Origin: Apostichopus japonicus
Lineage: Eukaryota > Echinodermata > Holothuroidea > Aspidochirotida > Stichopodidae
Direction of reading: 5' to 3'
Length of the DNA stretch: 64,000 bases
Assembly: GCF_037975245.1 (NCBI RefSeq)
Contig: NC_092562.1
Coordinates: 24,723,554 to 24,787,553, forward strand
Every line of letters starts with the position of its first letter. Position 1 is the first letter of the stretch. The notes beneath the pieces were generated by a model. That model was given only the letters and a program-made list of their open reading frames with translations, did not search any database and was not told the DNA's origin. Below are positions 21,301 to 38,930 of this stretch, one piece after another. The position numbers were made by a program, and so were the translations under genes.

Positions 21301-24183
21301 TCACGACTGTACAGGGATGGTCGTGGCATGTACAACTGCACGTGGACCGTTGACTGGTATCCTTCACTGGTATCGTTGCCCGTTATAGTCCACGACGACT
21401 GTATACAGAGAACAAAATGATTTCCTTTGTCATTTGTAAATTAAACAATCTAGCATAAAGTTGATTTTCTTCATATTTAATTTTATTTAAATCTTATGTA
21501 TACATAAAAAGTGTTAATTGTCAGTTATAAATGTTAAAAAAAGTGCACGTGACAATATGGTTATGACCTGAATCGTGATACATTAGAAGGGGGAGGAGGG
21601 GAGGAGGCGGACGGGGAAGGGGAGGGGGAGGAGCGGAAGGGGGACTTTTCAATCTAATCTGATAGCGTCGCAAAGAATATCAAATCTTTAAATATTTTGC
21701 TTTGTTCCCGGTCCTTTTTCTGTTGTTACTTATTTATTGATATTTTACTATTCTTTCTAATTTCATAGTTAAATGCCGAAAAGAAACAAAGAGATTTTTC
21801 TCAATCCAAAAGAATTTGATTTCACTTCCATGTTAGCCTATATGCTTACAGTATGTTATCGTTGTATACAGGGGCATCAATCCCGATTGAAAAGTGTGAA
21901 GGGGAGGGGGGGGGGGGTGAAAGACTCACATCTAGAAATCGTCAAGTTTGCTTCTGTTTTGGTCCCTGGTCATAAATATTTCTAACAAAGGTCACATGTG
22001 ACAAGTGATTAGACTTAAATTAAGAAAGACTTATCTATTTAAAATCCGGGTGTTAGTTAGGGCCTTTATGATGGTTAATGAACTTGAAACTGAACCTAAA
22101 CACGGAAAGATTCTTAAACTTTGCACACAATAATTAATCTATGTTGTTATACAGATGTCTACAACATGTACACATGGTATCATAAGTACACTGTTGGATA
22201 TCTGAGCACATTCACTTTATCGGAAACATAAAAAACCTATAAAATAAAGATACTTGGCATCAGCTAACTTTATCATAAATAAAATATTTTGTGAACATAT
22301 GTACGTAACTGGTTAACTAGAACTTGAGGTATAATGAGTAACATTGTTATAACAACAACATAACTAGCAGCTCAGCACCCCAGACTTAACATCCTAAATG
22401 TATCTCAAAACTTCTATGAAATATATAATTATCTCAAAAAATTAACTATCATGAGTGGCATTGCTAACTAGACTGAATGCATAATATAATGTACATATAG
22501 TTTTATATTGCTTGTATACGTTCAATACAGCATTTATAAAGCTTGTGGAACTTGATGTATCACGTCTGCCATCTAATTATAATAAAGAGTGAAGCTTTTC
22601 TACAAACGTTACAGATGTTAAATGGAGTAGGCAGTGGCCTACATGAAATATATCTTGCCAAGGATCTTGTACAGCTCTTTCACCTTTGTCTGAAGTAGAC
22701 CACAATATATTTAACATTCAGTCGTCTTAATCTTAACTCAAAATGCTTAGCAGATAACCTCATTTAACATAAATGAAATTCGTAATTGTTAATTCAACCC
22801 AGTTGAAAAGTTCTATTCTTCATCTGGGGGTGGCGGGGAGGGGGCGCATTAACACTACTAATCTCATAGCACAATGTTTGGGCTCCCATTATGAGATATA
22901 CGACTCGTTATGGGCCTGATAGGCCTAACGCCTACACGAGTCAGTCACGAAACCTTACAGGGGATGGGGGGGGGGTTGATATTCTGTCCTCCGCCCTCCG
23001 CCATTGATTGACGCCCCTGTATTGAATAGTTCTCTTAATGTGACATTAATCAGTTTGCTTGATGACTTTAAATGACAGAATGAAAGCTTAAAGTGTTTAG
23101 TTCTGAGTGCGACACAATCTGTTGTTATCAAATCATGATCGTTAAAGAAATGATCAGGTAAACATAGCATATTTTTACTTTAGCGTACACTGACAACACC
23201 CCCCCCCCAAAAAAAAAACAAAAAAAAACACAACTTATACTTATGGTTTGCATAAAATTAGTACAAATTTACATTAACTTTGTGGGACACAACACAAATT
23301 ACATTGTAATTGGAATTGGCCACTCTTAGCCCCAATTCCCCTTACATCGCGACTGTTACCGTATGATCATGAAAATGTTACCTTAAGTAAGTATCACTAT
23401 TCTATTGGAAAGGGAACAGATACTTTTTGTTTTAGAAAAGTCACACAACATAGATCCTAGGCACAAAAAACCGAACAACTAAACTAATCCGCTCTCAACC
23501 CCAATCCCCTTACATCGGGACTATTACCGCGTGATCATGGCGTTGCGACCTCAAGTGAGTCTCACGAACCCCTTGGAAAGGGAACATATAGAACAAAAGA
23601 TCCGGATTAATGTACTTCGGAAAAGATCAAAAACTACATACATATACATATATTTTACATAGCGCATAGCTTTGATTTACCATACAACTCATGAGAGGTC
23701 ATCAATGTGGGTGTACAATGAACTACAGAGGCAACCCTATAGGGATATAGCCTAATCTGATACGAAGACTATTTATTCTGCTTATAAACCCAGTAGGGAT
23801 TATCCAACACAGCCTAATCCCCCGAATATGCAACAAATGACCTTAATAAAGTACATATTAGCTCTTCAAGTATCTAAGATGGCTCCCGAAATACTTCAAG
23901 AATCCACGTACCCTGACCAATAGTCATGCTGCGTTACTATAAGTTAAATATTTAAATTACTACATTAAGCCAATTCCACCCCCCCCCTGCTCCCTCCCCC
24001 ACCACTCCCCAAAAATCACTTCAATCAACTTCAAGATTTTGAGCAAACTTTAAGGACAGGCACATATGCCCTAATCTGCTCGTCTCCTGGTAAAATTCGA
24101 AAGGTCACAAAAGACCCTTATGGTGCAATACAGGTGGACGAACAAATCTTCTTATAATATGAGGAAAAGTTAGAATAACTCAC
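21301..24183. other. Intergenic region with simple repeats
   Basis: No coding gene is recognised. Contents are an A/G-rich run (about 21591-21640), poly-G or poly-C runs (about 21903-21917, 22963-22975, 23200-23208), and a diverged direct repeat of about 100 nt at 23327-23423 and 23493-23592 (ccttacatcg ... aaagggaac). Confidence 0.5.
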
Positions 24184-24293
24184 CGTGTGTTTGACAAAGG
24201 GGTGAAGATTTCTTTCGCTTCGATTCTTTTGGCAGTAAAACAGCGTTTTCTTCGGTGATTGATTTCGTCAAGTTTCTTTTCGTTGTTTACCAT
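24184..24293 (-). CDS. Possible first coding exon of an unrecognised gene
   Basis: On the minus strand an ATG at 24293 opens 36 codons rich in Lys, Arg and Glu (for example NEKKLDEINHRRKRCFTAKR) and ends at a good donor, ACACG|gtgagt. I recognise no family and could not find a convincing next exon toward 21 kb. About 315-340 nt upstream are CACGTG (24610-24615) and TTACGTCA (24623-24630), compatible with a promoter. It may be a real start exon, a non-coding exon, or chance. Confidence 0.25.
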
Positions 24294-27200
24294 TCAAGTT
24301 GCAACCGTAAAGTCCAAGTCGTTGTATCCTTAGTTCTTCCTTATATAACAAACGGTTATGAAACCTAAGTGCTCTGAAATATTTGGCAGGCTAATTGCTA
24401 AATTCTGTTTGTTGTATTAAAATGAATATTTCAAGTTCGTCTAGAAAAACGATATAACAAAGATGTTTTTTCCGTCTCGGAGATTGGATAAAAATGGAAC
24501 TGTGATTCGAATTAAACTCATTTGAATCATTTTCTCAGCTTTGTCATTATGCAACAGGCAAGAAGTAAAACAAGGGGGTGAGGGAGTGATAAAAAAGCCC
24601 TGATAGTGCCACGTGACTAAAATTACGTCACCACATTGGTCGTGATACAGCTATGCATATTCATAGAAATTTACCTTCCTGTCAAACTTCCTATGTTGAA
24701 ATATGTTCCATTTCTGACATAATGAATAACCGTTAACTGTTAATGAATAGATTCCTCCGGTAACCAGCGGCAATGTAATAGGATGCTATCAATCATACCT
24801 TGCTCTCCTAAAGTTGTCTTTACATCAAAAGCAAATGCGCAGACGACAAAACGATACGATTTGATTGGTCGAAATAATCTTTGCCTACTATAACTTTTTA
24901 CATCACACATATTAATTGACAGCCCTGTATATGATTCCATTGCCGTCTCTGCACTGACACATTAATTAGGACTACGAATCGCTTAAAGGAATATTCACTG
25001 AAATTAAAATTGATTGCTTAACAAACTTGCTGCAAAATGTTCTGTAGCTAATTTTGGTGATACCCATCTCCATCATTTTGTATTGCGAAGATATGAATCG
25101 TTTCAAATTTGATATATTTTGTGAATGCATCTAGCGAGAGCAGCATGATTGATACCGCCTGGTAATACGGCTGAAAATGTTTTTGTGTGTCTTAATATGA
25201 TGTAATTCATTTTTCCACTAAGTAAATATATCTTTATACAAAACACTTTCATTCGTGAAATTCTAAATACAGGGATCATTGGCAACTTGAACAAACATTC
25301 CAAACGTATCATATTTAAGGACATACTTTTCAAATGTTAAGTTGAGTTATTACGATTTATAAGCAAAGTTTTAACATTAACATTTAGGCCTGCACTGATG
25401 ACCTGATGTCAACACAGATTTAGCCTTAAAGGAGCAGTCCAAAGATTTAACTTTTTTTTATAAAGGTGAATAACTTGAAAACCGGAATAGCTATAGACAC
25501 ATTAGTGGCACTAAACACCTTTTCTTTTTTCCTAGATTAATGATATCTCAAGAGGAAGATTCTGCCTACAAGTTATACTTTAGTTGGGTAACACTTTCCA
25601 GATCTAGACACCAGTTTTCAGAGATTCTGAACTCCAAGAAATTTGAAGGAGCTTATGAAATTGAATTTAAATGGAGTGCGGGTGGGGTGGGGTGGTTGAT
25701 GGGGGGTGGGAGCAGGACCTCGAGATCACAGGAGGATGGTAGAAGAAAGGAAGGATGGAAGGAAGGACATATTAGGATCGGGGGACCGGGAGAGAAAACA
25801 GGGAGGAGAACCTACACGGTAAACAAGTTCATTTTAATTGGGTTCAATTTGCGTCTCTTTCACCCCAAACTTCAGTGACCTTGTTATAGCTATGACAATA
25901 CAGGAAATCATGTTAATTCAAAGGAGACAGAACGAAGACAATTTCTCTCTGTAAACAAAAAAAGTTAGCTGCTACCCATCTGTTTTCCTGAGATTAGGTC
26001 CATTTCGAGGTAATTATCATAAGTGTAGGAAGTATAACTTGAGACCGACTGTTAGGCAGTCGCCGAGTTTGTAATATACACAGCAAAGCATATAGTGAGG
26101 ATTTTGGCATCCCCAAGTTTAGCCGAGATGAAAACAAATGCTTATACTTTTTGAGAATAACTTCCAGACGTTTCTCATTTGGTTCTTGAACATTGCTCAT
26201 TGTTTCAGCTGATAATCTGATGACAGACAAAAAAGCAGTTATCTTTAATATAATCATCTTCCTGTTCGGTGGAAACCCCATTTCAAAGTCGTGTTCCCAA
26301 CTCAAGATGCGGTTGATGTTGACGTCCAAATCCTCCCTGTTTCTACAGGAAGTGCGTCACAGCTGCCGGTCTGTGACGTCATCAAAGTAGTTTTTTTCTA
26401 GAATAATCATACTTGTTGAATTATTTTTGATTATGTAATACATTTGAAATGTTCTTTTTTTTCCTTAATTGTCAGTGTATTGTGTATTTGGACTTTCATA
26501 TTTAATGCAACTTTCCTTTAGAAATGCTATATGTTTAATTTATGAGGAGAAACGGTGTAAATGTTATTAATTGGGGAAAAAAGACATTTACAGTTAAAGA
26601 TACCAGACTCCTTTACGAAATATCTTCAGATAAAAAAAAAATCATATTTTTCACAATATTGAAATGCTATGAAGATATGGTTTAACCTCAACTCTCTCAA
26701 AACTTGCGTTAATTTGGCAATCAACTTCAGTATATCTTTAAGTTTAGATGGTAAGATTATCCCAGACAAGGTTAATATATAATTATATCAGTGGCCATTA
26801 TCGGACTTTGTATATCATATTTACGATAATAATAACCTATATGAGACCGTTAAACCAAGAAACAAACTTGGGTTACCAAAAAAAAGTCGGAAGTGTTTAC
26901 ATTTCGAAACGAGACTCAGTCGATTTGATCTTGACAACTTATTCAACGTCATTATCAATTTCCCATGAGCGGATAATATGGTTATCTATGAACATAATGT
27001 CAATATACCGAAATTGTATGGATCATAACAATAATATCCTATCATTTAATAGCATCTGTAGATACATTAGAGCCCGCTATAGGAGGTATATTAAGATTGA
27101 AATCTCTATGACTCATCTTTTATAACAATGACTTCAGAAAACAATTCGTTCCAAGCCACTAAAGCCGGCCGGTTGCGTGTCATTATTAAACTTATATAAA

Positions 27201-28260
27201 CTTATAGTGAACTTCCCATCTCAGAATAGTTTATTATCTTTTCTTATTACTTGTTTATACGTTTTATGATAATGTAAGCAGCTTGTTTCTTCTTTCTCGT
27301 ATCATATTAGATTTTAAACATAGTTATCGGCATACATTTATCCCTTAAATTGCATTCTTAAAGTCAACACATCTTGATTATAGTTGCCAAGGTAATATTT
27401 ATCCGCAGGGAATTTGCATATATACAAGCAGCAATCCGATGCAGGAAATTATGTTGCGTAGATACGAGAAAAAAACGATTATCCCTGATTGAAACTTGTA
27501 CCCTTCTTATCCCGCCACCTTTCCGTCCCTCCTCTCCCATACCCTCCCGCTTCCTCCACCTTTCACACAATCTCTTTTCCTTTCTCTGTCTCCCGTCGAA
27601 ATTGAGACTTTGTATGATGTATCGTGGATATTATCTTTTCAGGACACAGAATACCAATTCGTTTGTCATAGCAAAGCTATAGTCCGCCATAGTAATGACT
27701 CTAAGAAAATGTTTCCTTCACACAATTCCATCAATGTTATGGTTCTCCCACCCGTCTGATCGTGATGTGAAACCAAATCAAAACATATTTTCTGTCATTT
27801 CAGGGGACAGGCCGACAGGGAAGGTGGGAGGGGGGGGGGGTTGTCAACTTAGATAATGTATTATTTTGTTTTACCCATCACAGTCAGGGAGGGCATGATG
27901 AATTGGTGTTTGCTTTTCCTTTATACAATACCAATGAGCAGAACAATAAAAATCGATGCTGTTATTCCTAATGGAGTGGGAGACAGCTATTACTTCAAAC
28001 TCTTTTAGTGAATAATTCAAACTTTTGCCCTTTATTATTACTAATACAGACATCATTATTACCTGAAGAGAATTTACATGAAAACTTTTAATCGCCTATA
28101 AAACAAAATGTCAAATTTTCAGCTTACATTATGTAAAGAACACTGGGTCTATTTTGTGATAGTTTAAAATTTGTTCCTTGACTGTCAATCTCTTCACTTA
28201 TACTTTAATGTAGTAGACCTATAAGAGCGCGAACAATCAACACCTACGTAATTTAAAATA
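24294..28260. other. Gene-poor region
   Basis: No recognised gene. One minus-strand frame of 111 codons at 25994-26329 is described separately. There are low-complexity purine runs (about 25680-25800), poly-T/poly-A tracts, a poly-G run at about 27828-27840 and a C/T-rich segment at about 27510-27595. Confidence 0.5.
25994..26329 (-). CDS. Weak candidate small secreted protein
   Basis: An open frame of 111 codons. From an internal Met the sequence MIILKITAFLSVIRLSAET resembles a signal peptide and is followed by a dibasic site (EKR) and a basic segment (KKYKHLFSSRLNLG). About 50 nt upstream of the frame, on the minus strand, is a perfect CRE, TGACGTCA (26374-26381). I recognise no family and see no supporting splice structure. 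A chance frame in AT-rich DNA is quite possible. Confidence 0.15.
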   Translation of the reverse strand: MDVNINRILSWEHDFEMGFPPNRKMIILKITAFLSVIRLSAETMSNVQEPNEKRLEVILKKYKHLFSSRLNLGMPKSSLYALLCILQTRRLPNSRSQVILPTLMIITSKWT

Positions 28261-28266
28261 AATGAT

Positions 28267-35059
<6,793 letters not shown>

Positions 35060-37470
35060 AACTGTAGACCCCCATAATTCCAGTGTAGGGTGGTTGTACT
35101 ATTGGCTAACCAGCACCTGATTATTTCAAAGTCTGGGATATTTACAACTGAATAACCCACAATTCTAGTGTTGGAATGGTTGCACTATTAGCTAACCAGT
35201 ACCCCAGTATTAGAAGTCTGGGATATTTACAAAGTTCTGTAGACCCCCACAATTCCAGTGTTGGATGGTTGCACTATTTGGCTAACCAGTACCCCATTAT
35301 TAAAAATCTGGGATATTTACAACTGTATAACCCACAATTCCAGTGTTGGATGGTTGCACTATTGGCTAACCAGTACTCCATTATTAAAGTCTGGGACATT
35401 TACAACTTTATAACCCAGTTCCAAAGTGGGATGGCTGCAATATTGGCTAACCAGTACCTGATTATTTCAAAGTCTGGGATATTTACAACTGCATAACCCA
35501 CAATTCCAGTGAATGATGGTTGCACTATTTGGCTAACCAGAACCCCATTATTAAAAGTCTGGGATATTTACAACCGCATAACCCACAATTCCAAAGTGGG
35601 ATGGCTGCACTATTAGCTAACCAGTACCCCATTATTAAAAGTATGGGATATTTACAACTGTAGACCCCACAACTCCAGGGTAGGATGGTTGTACTATAGT
35701 TAACCAATACCCCATTATTAAAAGTCTGGAATATTTACAACTGTAGCAATTCCAGTGTAGGATGGTTGTACTATTAGCTAACCAGTACCCCATTATTAAA
35801 TGTCTGGGATATTTACAACTGTATAACCCACAATTCCAGTGTGGGATGGTTGCACTATTAGCTAACCAGTACCCCATTATTAAAAGTCTGGGATATTTAC
35901 AACTGTAGACCCCCACAATTCCAGTGTAGGATGGTTGTACTATTTGCTAACCAATACCCCATTATTAGAAGTCTGGGATATTTACAACTGTATAACCCAC
36001 AATTCCAGTGTGGGGTGTTGTACAATTAGCTAACCAGTACCCCATTATTAAAAGTCTGGGATATTTACGACTGTAGACCCCCACGATTCCAGTGTAGGAT
36101 GGTTGCGCTATTAGCCAACCAGTACCCCTTTATTAAAACTCTGGGATATTTACGACCCCACAATTCCAGTGTGGGATGGTTGTACTATCAGCTAACCAGT
36201 ACCCCAGTATTAGAAGTCTGGGATATTTACAAAGTTCTGTAGACCCCCACAATTCCAGTGTTGGATGGTTGCACTATTTGGCTAACCAGTACCCCATTAT
36301 TAAAAATCTGGGATATTTACAACTGTATAACCCACAATTCCAGTGTTGGATGGTTGCACTATTGGCTAACCAGTACTCCATTATTAAAGTCTGGGACATT
36401 TACAACTTTATAACCCAGTTCCAAAGTGGGATGGCTGCAATATTGGCTAACCAGTACCTGATTATTTCAAAGTCTGGGATATTTACAACTGCATAACCCA
36501 CAATTCCAGTGAATGATGGTTGCACTATTTGGCTAACCAGAACCCCATTATTAAAAGTCTGGGATATTTACAACCGCATAACCCACAATTCCAAAGTGGG
36601 ATGGCTGCACTATTAGCTAACCAGTACCCCATTATTAAAAGTATGGGATATTTACAACTGTAGACCCCACAACTCCAGGGTAGGATGGTTGTACTATAGT
36701 TAACCAATACCCCATTATTAAAAGTCTGGAATATTTACAACTGTAGCAATTCCAGTGTAGGATGGTTGTACTATTAGCTAACCAGTACCCCATTATTAAA
36801 TGTCTGGGATATTTACAACTGTATAACCCACAATTCCAGTGTGGGATGGTTGCACTATTAGCTAACCAGTACCCCATTATTAAAAGTCTGGGATATTTAC
36901 AACTGTAGACCCCCACAATTCCAGTGTAGGATGGTTGTACTATTTGCTAACCAATACCCCATTATTAGAAGTCTGGGATATTTACAACTGTATAACCCAC
37001 AATTCCAGTGTGGGGTGTTGTACAATTAGCTAACCAGTACCCCATTATTAAAAGTCTGGGATATTTACGACTGTAGACCCCCACGATTCCAGTGTAGGAT
37101 GGTTGCGCTATTAGCCAACCAGTACCCCTTTATTAAAACTCTGGGATATTTACGACCCCACAATTCCAGTGTGGGATGGTTGTACTATCAGCTAACCAGC
37201 ACCCCATTATTAAAATTATGGGATATTTACAACTGTAGACCCCCACAATTCCAGTGTGGGATAGTTGTACTATTAGCTGACCAGAACCCCATTATTTCAA
37301 AGTCTGTGATATATACAACCGCATAACCCACAATTCCAGTGTGGGGTGTTGTACAATTAGCTAACCAGTACCCCATTATTAAAACTCTGGGATATTTACA
37401 ACTGTAGACCCCCACAATTCTAGTGTGGGGTTTGTACCATTGGCTAATCATACCCCATTATTAATAGTAT
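35060..37470. repeat. Minisatellite, unit about 85 bp, with an exact 1000-bp higher-order duplication
   Basis: Some 27 units of about 80-95 bp share gggatatttacaactgtaga, cccacaattccagtg, ggatggttgcactatt, ggctaaccagtacccc and attattaaaagtctggg. Positions 35190-36189 and 36190-37189 appear identical base for base, a 1000-bp higher-order repeat of about eleven units. Open frames within it, on both strands, repeat the same short peptide and are artefacts of the unit. Confidence 0.95.
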
Positions 37471-38179
37471 TGGATATTGACTTCCTAGTAACCTACAATT
37501 CCAATGCAAGATGGCGGCACTATATAACACCACCAAAATAACCCTACTGTAGAACACTTGTTTCGTGCTGTTTTTTGAGTAACCTGCCAATAAAGCGTGA
37601 ATGGTTGCAGTTTATTTATTATTCATAAATCCAATATTTGTAGCACCACAAATAAACCCCCCTAAGAGTTTACTATCAACTTTGTACCAAAGTATTCATG
37701 GAACCACAAGTAAAATGGTTATAATTTGGCAGAGACTCAATTGCATATTCCATCAATTTTCCAGAGAGAGTTTCTGAATCTGTGGACAGTGCATCTGTCC
37801 TGACGCAAGTTAACATTTTTCTAATATGATTAATCTACTAATTTATCTATTTTTTCTTTATCTTTTTGTAGAACTTACTGATGAAGATTTTTGTAAATCC
37901 ATGTCATTTGTTTGAACATTCTAATACCAACATTTACTAAATCAAGTTTTATCTGTTTAAAGCTACCTCTACATTACTATGAAATGAAAACCCATGATAG
38001 ATTAATAGATAGGGGCATTGGCAGACTACAGGGATGAGCCTGGGGTAAAAAAAAAAAACGGAACTTGGCAAAAATTACGGTATAGGCTCCAGTTTTCATA
38101 TGCTACAGTGTGTTAGGATAATAGTTTTTGTCCCCGAGGTAGAAAAGAAATCACGGATATTCCGCGAATTCACGGATAA
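37471..38179. other. Flank between minisatellite and LINE fragment
   Basis: AT-rich sequence without a recognised gene. It could hold part of the UHRF 3' untranslated region, which is transcribed leftward from 38784; TTTATTTATT near 37611-37620 would read AATAAATAAA on that strand. Confidence 0.4.
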
Positions 38180-38465
38180 AGCTCATGCCTGAGACTAAGA
38201 CTTCCTCAACTTAAGATTAACCGGCACCGCAATTCATTTATCCCTCGTGCAATAAAACTTTACAATAGCAATTTGAGTCGTTAGGTGGTTGCCTAGTCCT
38301 AGGATGGGTAGGCTCTCTCTCGTTTACTATTTAACTTGATCTTACCTTCTTTAGTTATTAATTGTAATATTAATATAGTTTTATATATTTTTTTGTATTT
38401 CTGATAAAGTGCGAGTATCGATTTTCCGATCTTATGGAGCAATAAAGTTTAACTTACTTACTTAC
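38180..38465 (+). mobile_element. 3' end of a LINE (CR1/L2-like), 5'-truncated
   Basis: A short plus-strand frame ending at TAG 38282-38284 encodes RHRNSFIPRAIKLYN, a phrase typical of the C-terminal end of CR1/L2-type ORF2 proteins. About 180 nt of 3' untranslated sequence follows, with AATAAA and a (TTAC)n tail at 38452-38465. It lies antisense just downstream of the UHRF stop codon. Confidence 0.7.
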
Positions 38466-38680
38466 TGAAACGAATATCAAATCTAAACTAGCCGATACCT
38501 GGATAGCAAAAAAGGTATCTGCTGGTAACTAATTTATATAATAACAAGGTTGTAAACTTCTCTTGACAAAAGAAGAGCAAATATCAAATCTAAACTAGCT
38601 GATACCTGGATAGCAAAAAAACTATCTGCTGGTACTAATTTTTATAATAACAAGGTTGTAAAATTCTCTCCACAAGAAAC
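38466..38680. repeat. Tandem duplication of about 108 bp
   Basis: Two copies share aaatctaaactagc, gatacctggatagcaaaaaa, tatctgctggta and ataacaaggttgtaaa. They lie about 100 nt downstream of the UHRF stop codon and are probably in its 3' untranslated region. Confidence 0.8.
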
Positions 38681-38783
38681 AAGAGCAGAGAAGTACGTAA
38701 CAAAGTTGTAATGCATAAGGAAAGAACACTGCCCTCTGTGAGGTAAACTGACCGCCGTTCAAACGACTTCAGAACTATTTGGA

Positions 38784-38930
38784 CTAACGTCCGGCCTCAT
38801 AACCGGGGAATAACTCGCAGAGGATCTTGGAGAGGCAAGTATTCACGGTCATGCTGTAACCTTTGCCAAGTTCGTGGCGACAGTACGGGCAGGAATGGAC
38901 ATCGGCTTTGAAGGACCGCTGCAAACAGGA
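38784..38930 (-). CDS. UHRF1: UHRF terminal exon, second half of RING and stop
   Basis: 147 nt including TAG (38784-38786), acceptor ccgacag. It encodes [20 protein letters not shown], the last zinc ligands, and ends [11 protein letters not shown], nearly the same C-terminal phrase (LFPGY...GR) as vertebrate UHRF1. Confidence 0.96.
   Translation of the reverse strand, partial: SCLQRSFKADVHSCPYCRHELGKGYSMTVNTCLSKILCELFPGYEAGR

Noticed and set aside
23327-23592. Pair of about 100-nt repeats that on the minus strand show an ACTTAC/ACTCAC word and CATGATCA 15 nt apart, as in the 5' end of U1 snRNA; on the plus strand, possible SL-RNA-like exon|GTAAGT
   Set aside because: The stems of U1 stem-loop I cannot form, and no Sm site or promoter element is clear; the words are too short to support an snRNA or spliced-leader gene.
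35176-36916. Repeated 106-, 60- and 93-codon frames, and the CRISPR-like look of regular repeats
   Set aside because: The units are continuous minisatellite copies without unique spacers, in a eukaryotic genome; the frames are identical because of the 1000-bp duplication.
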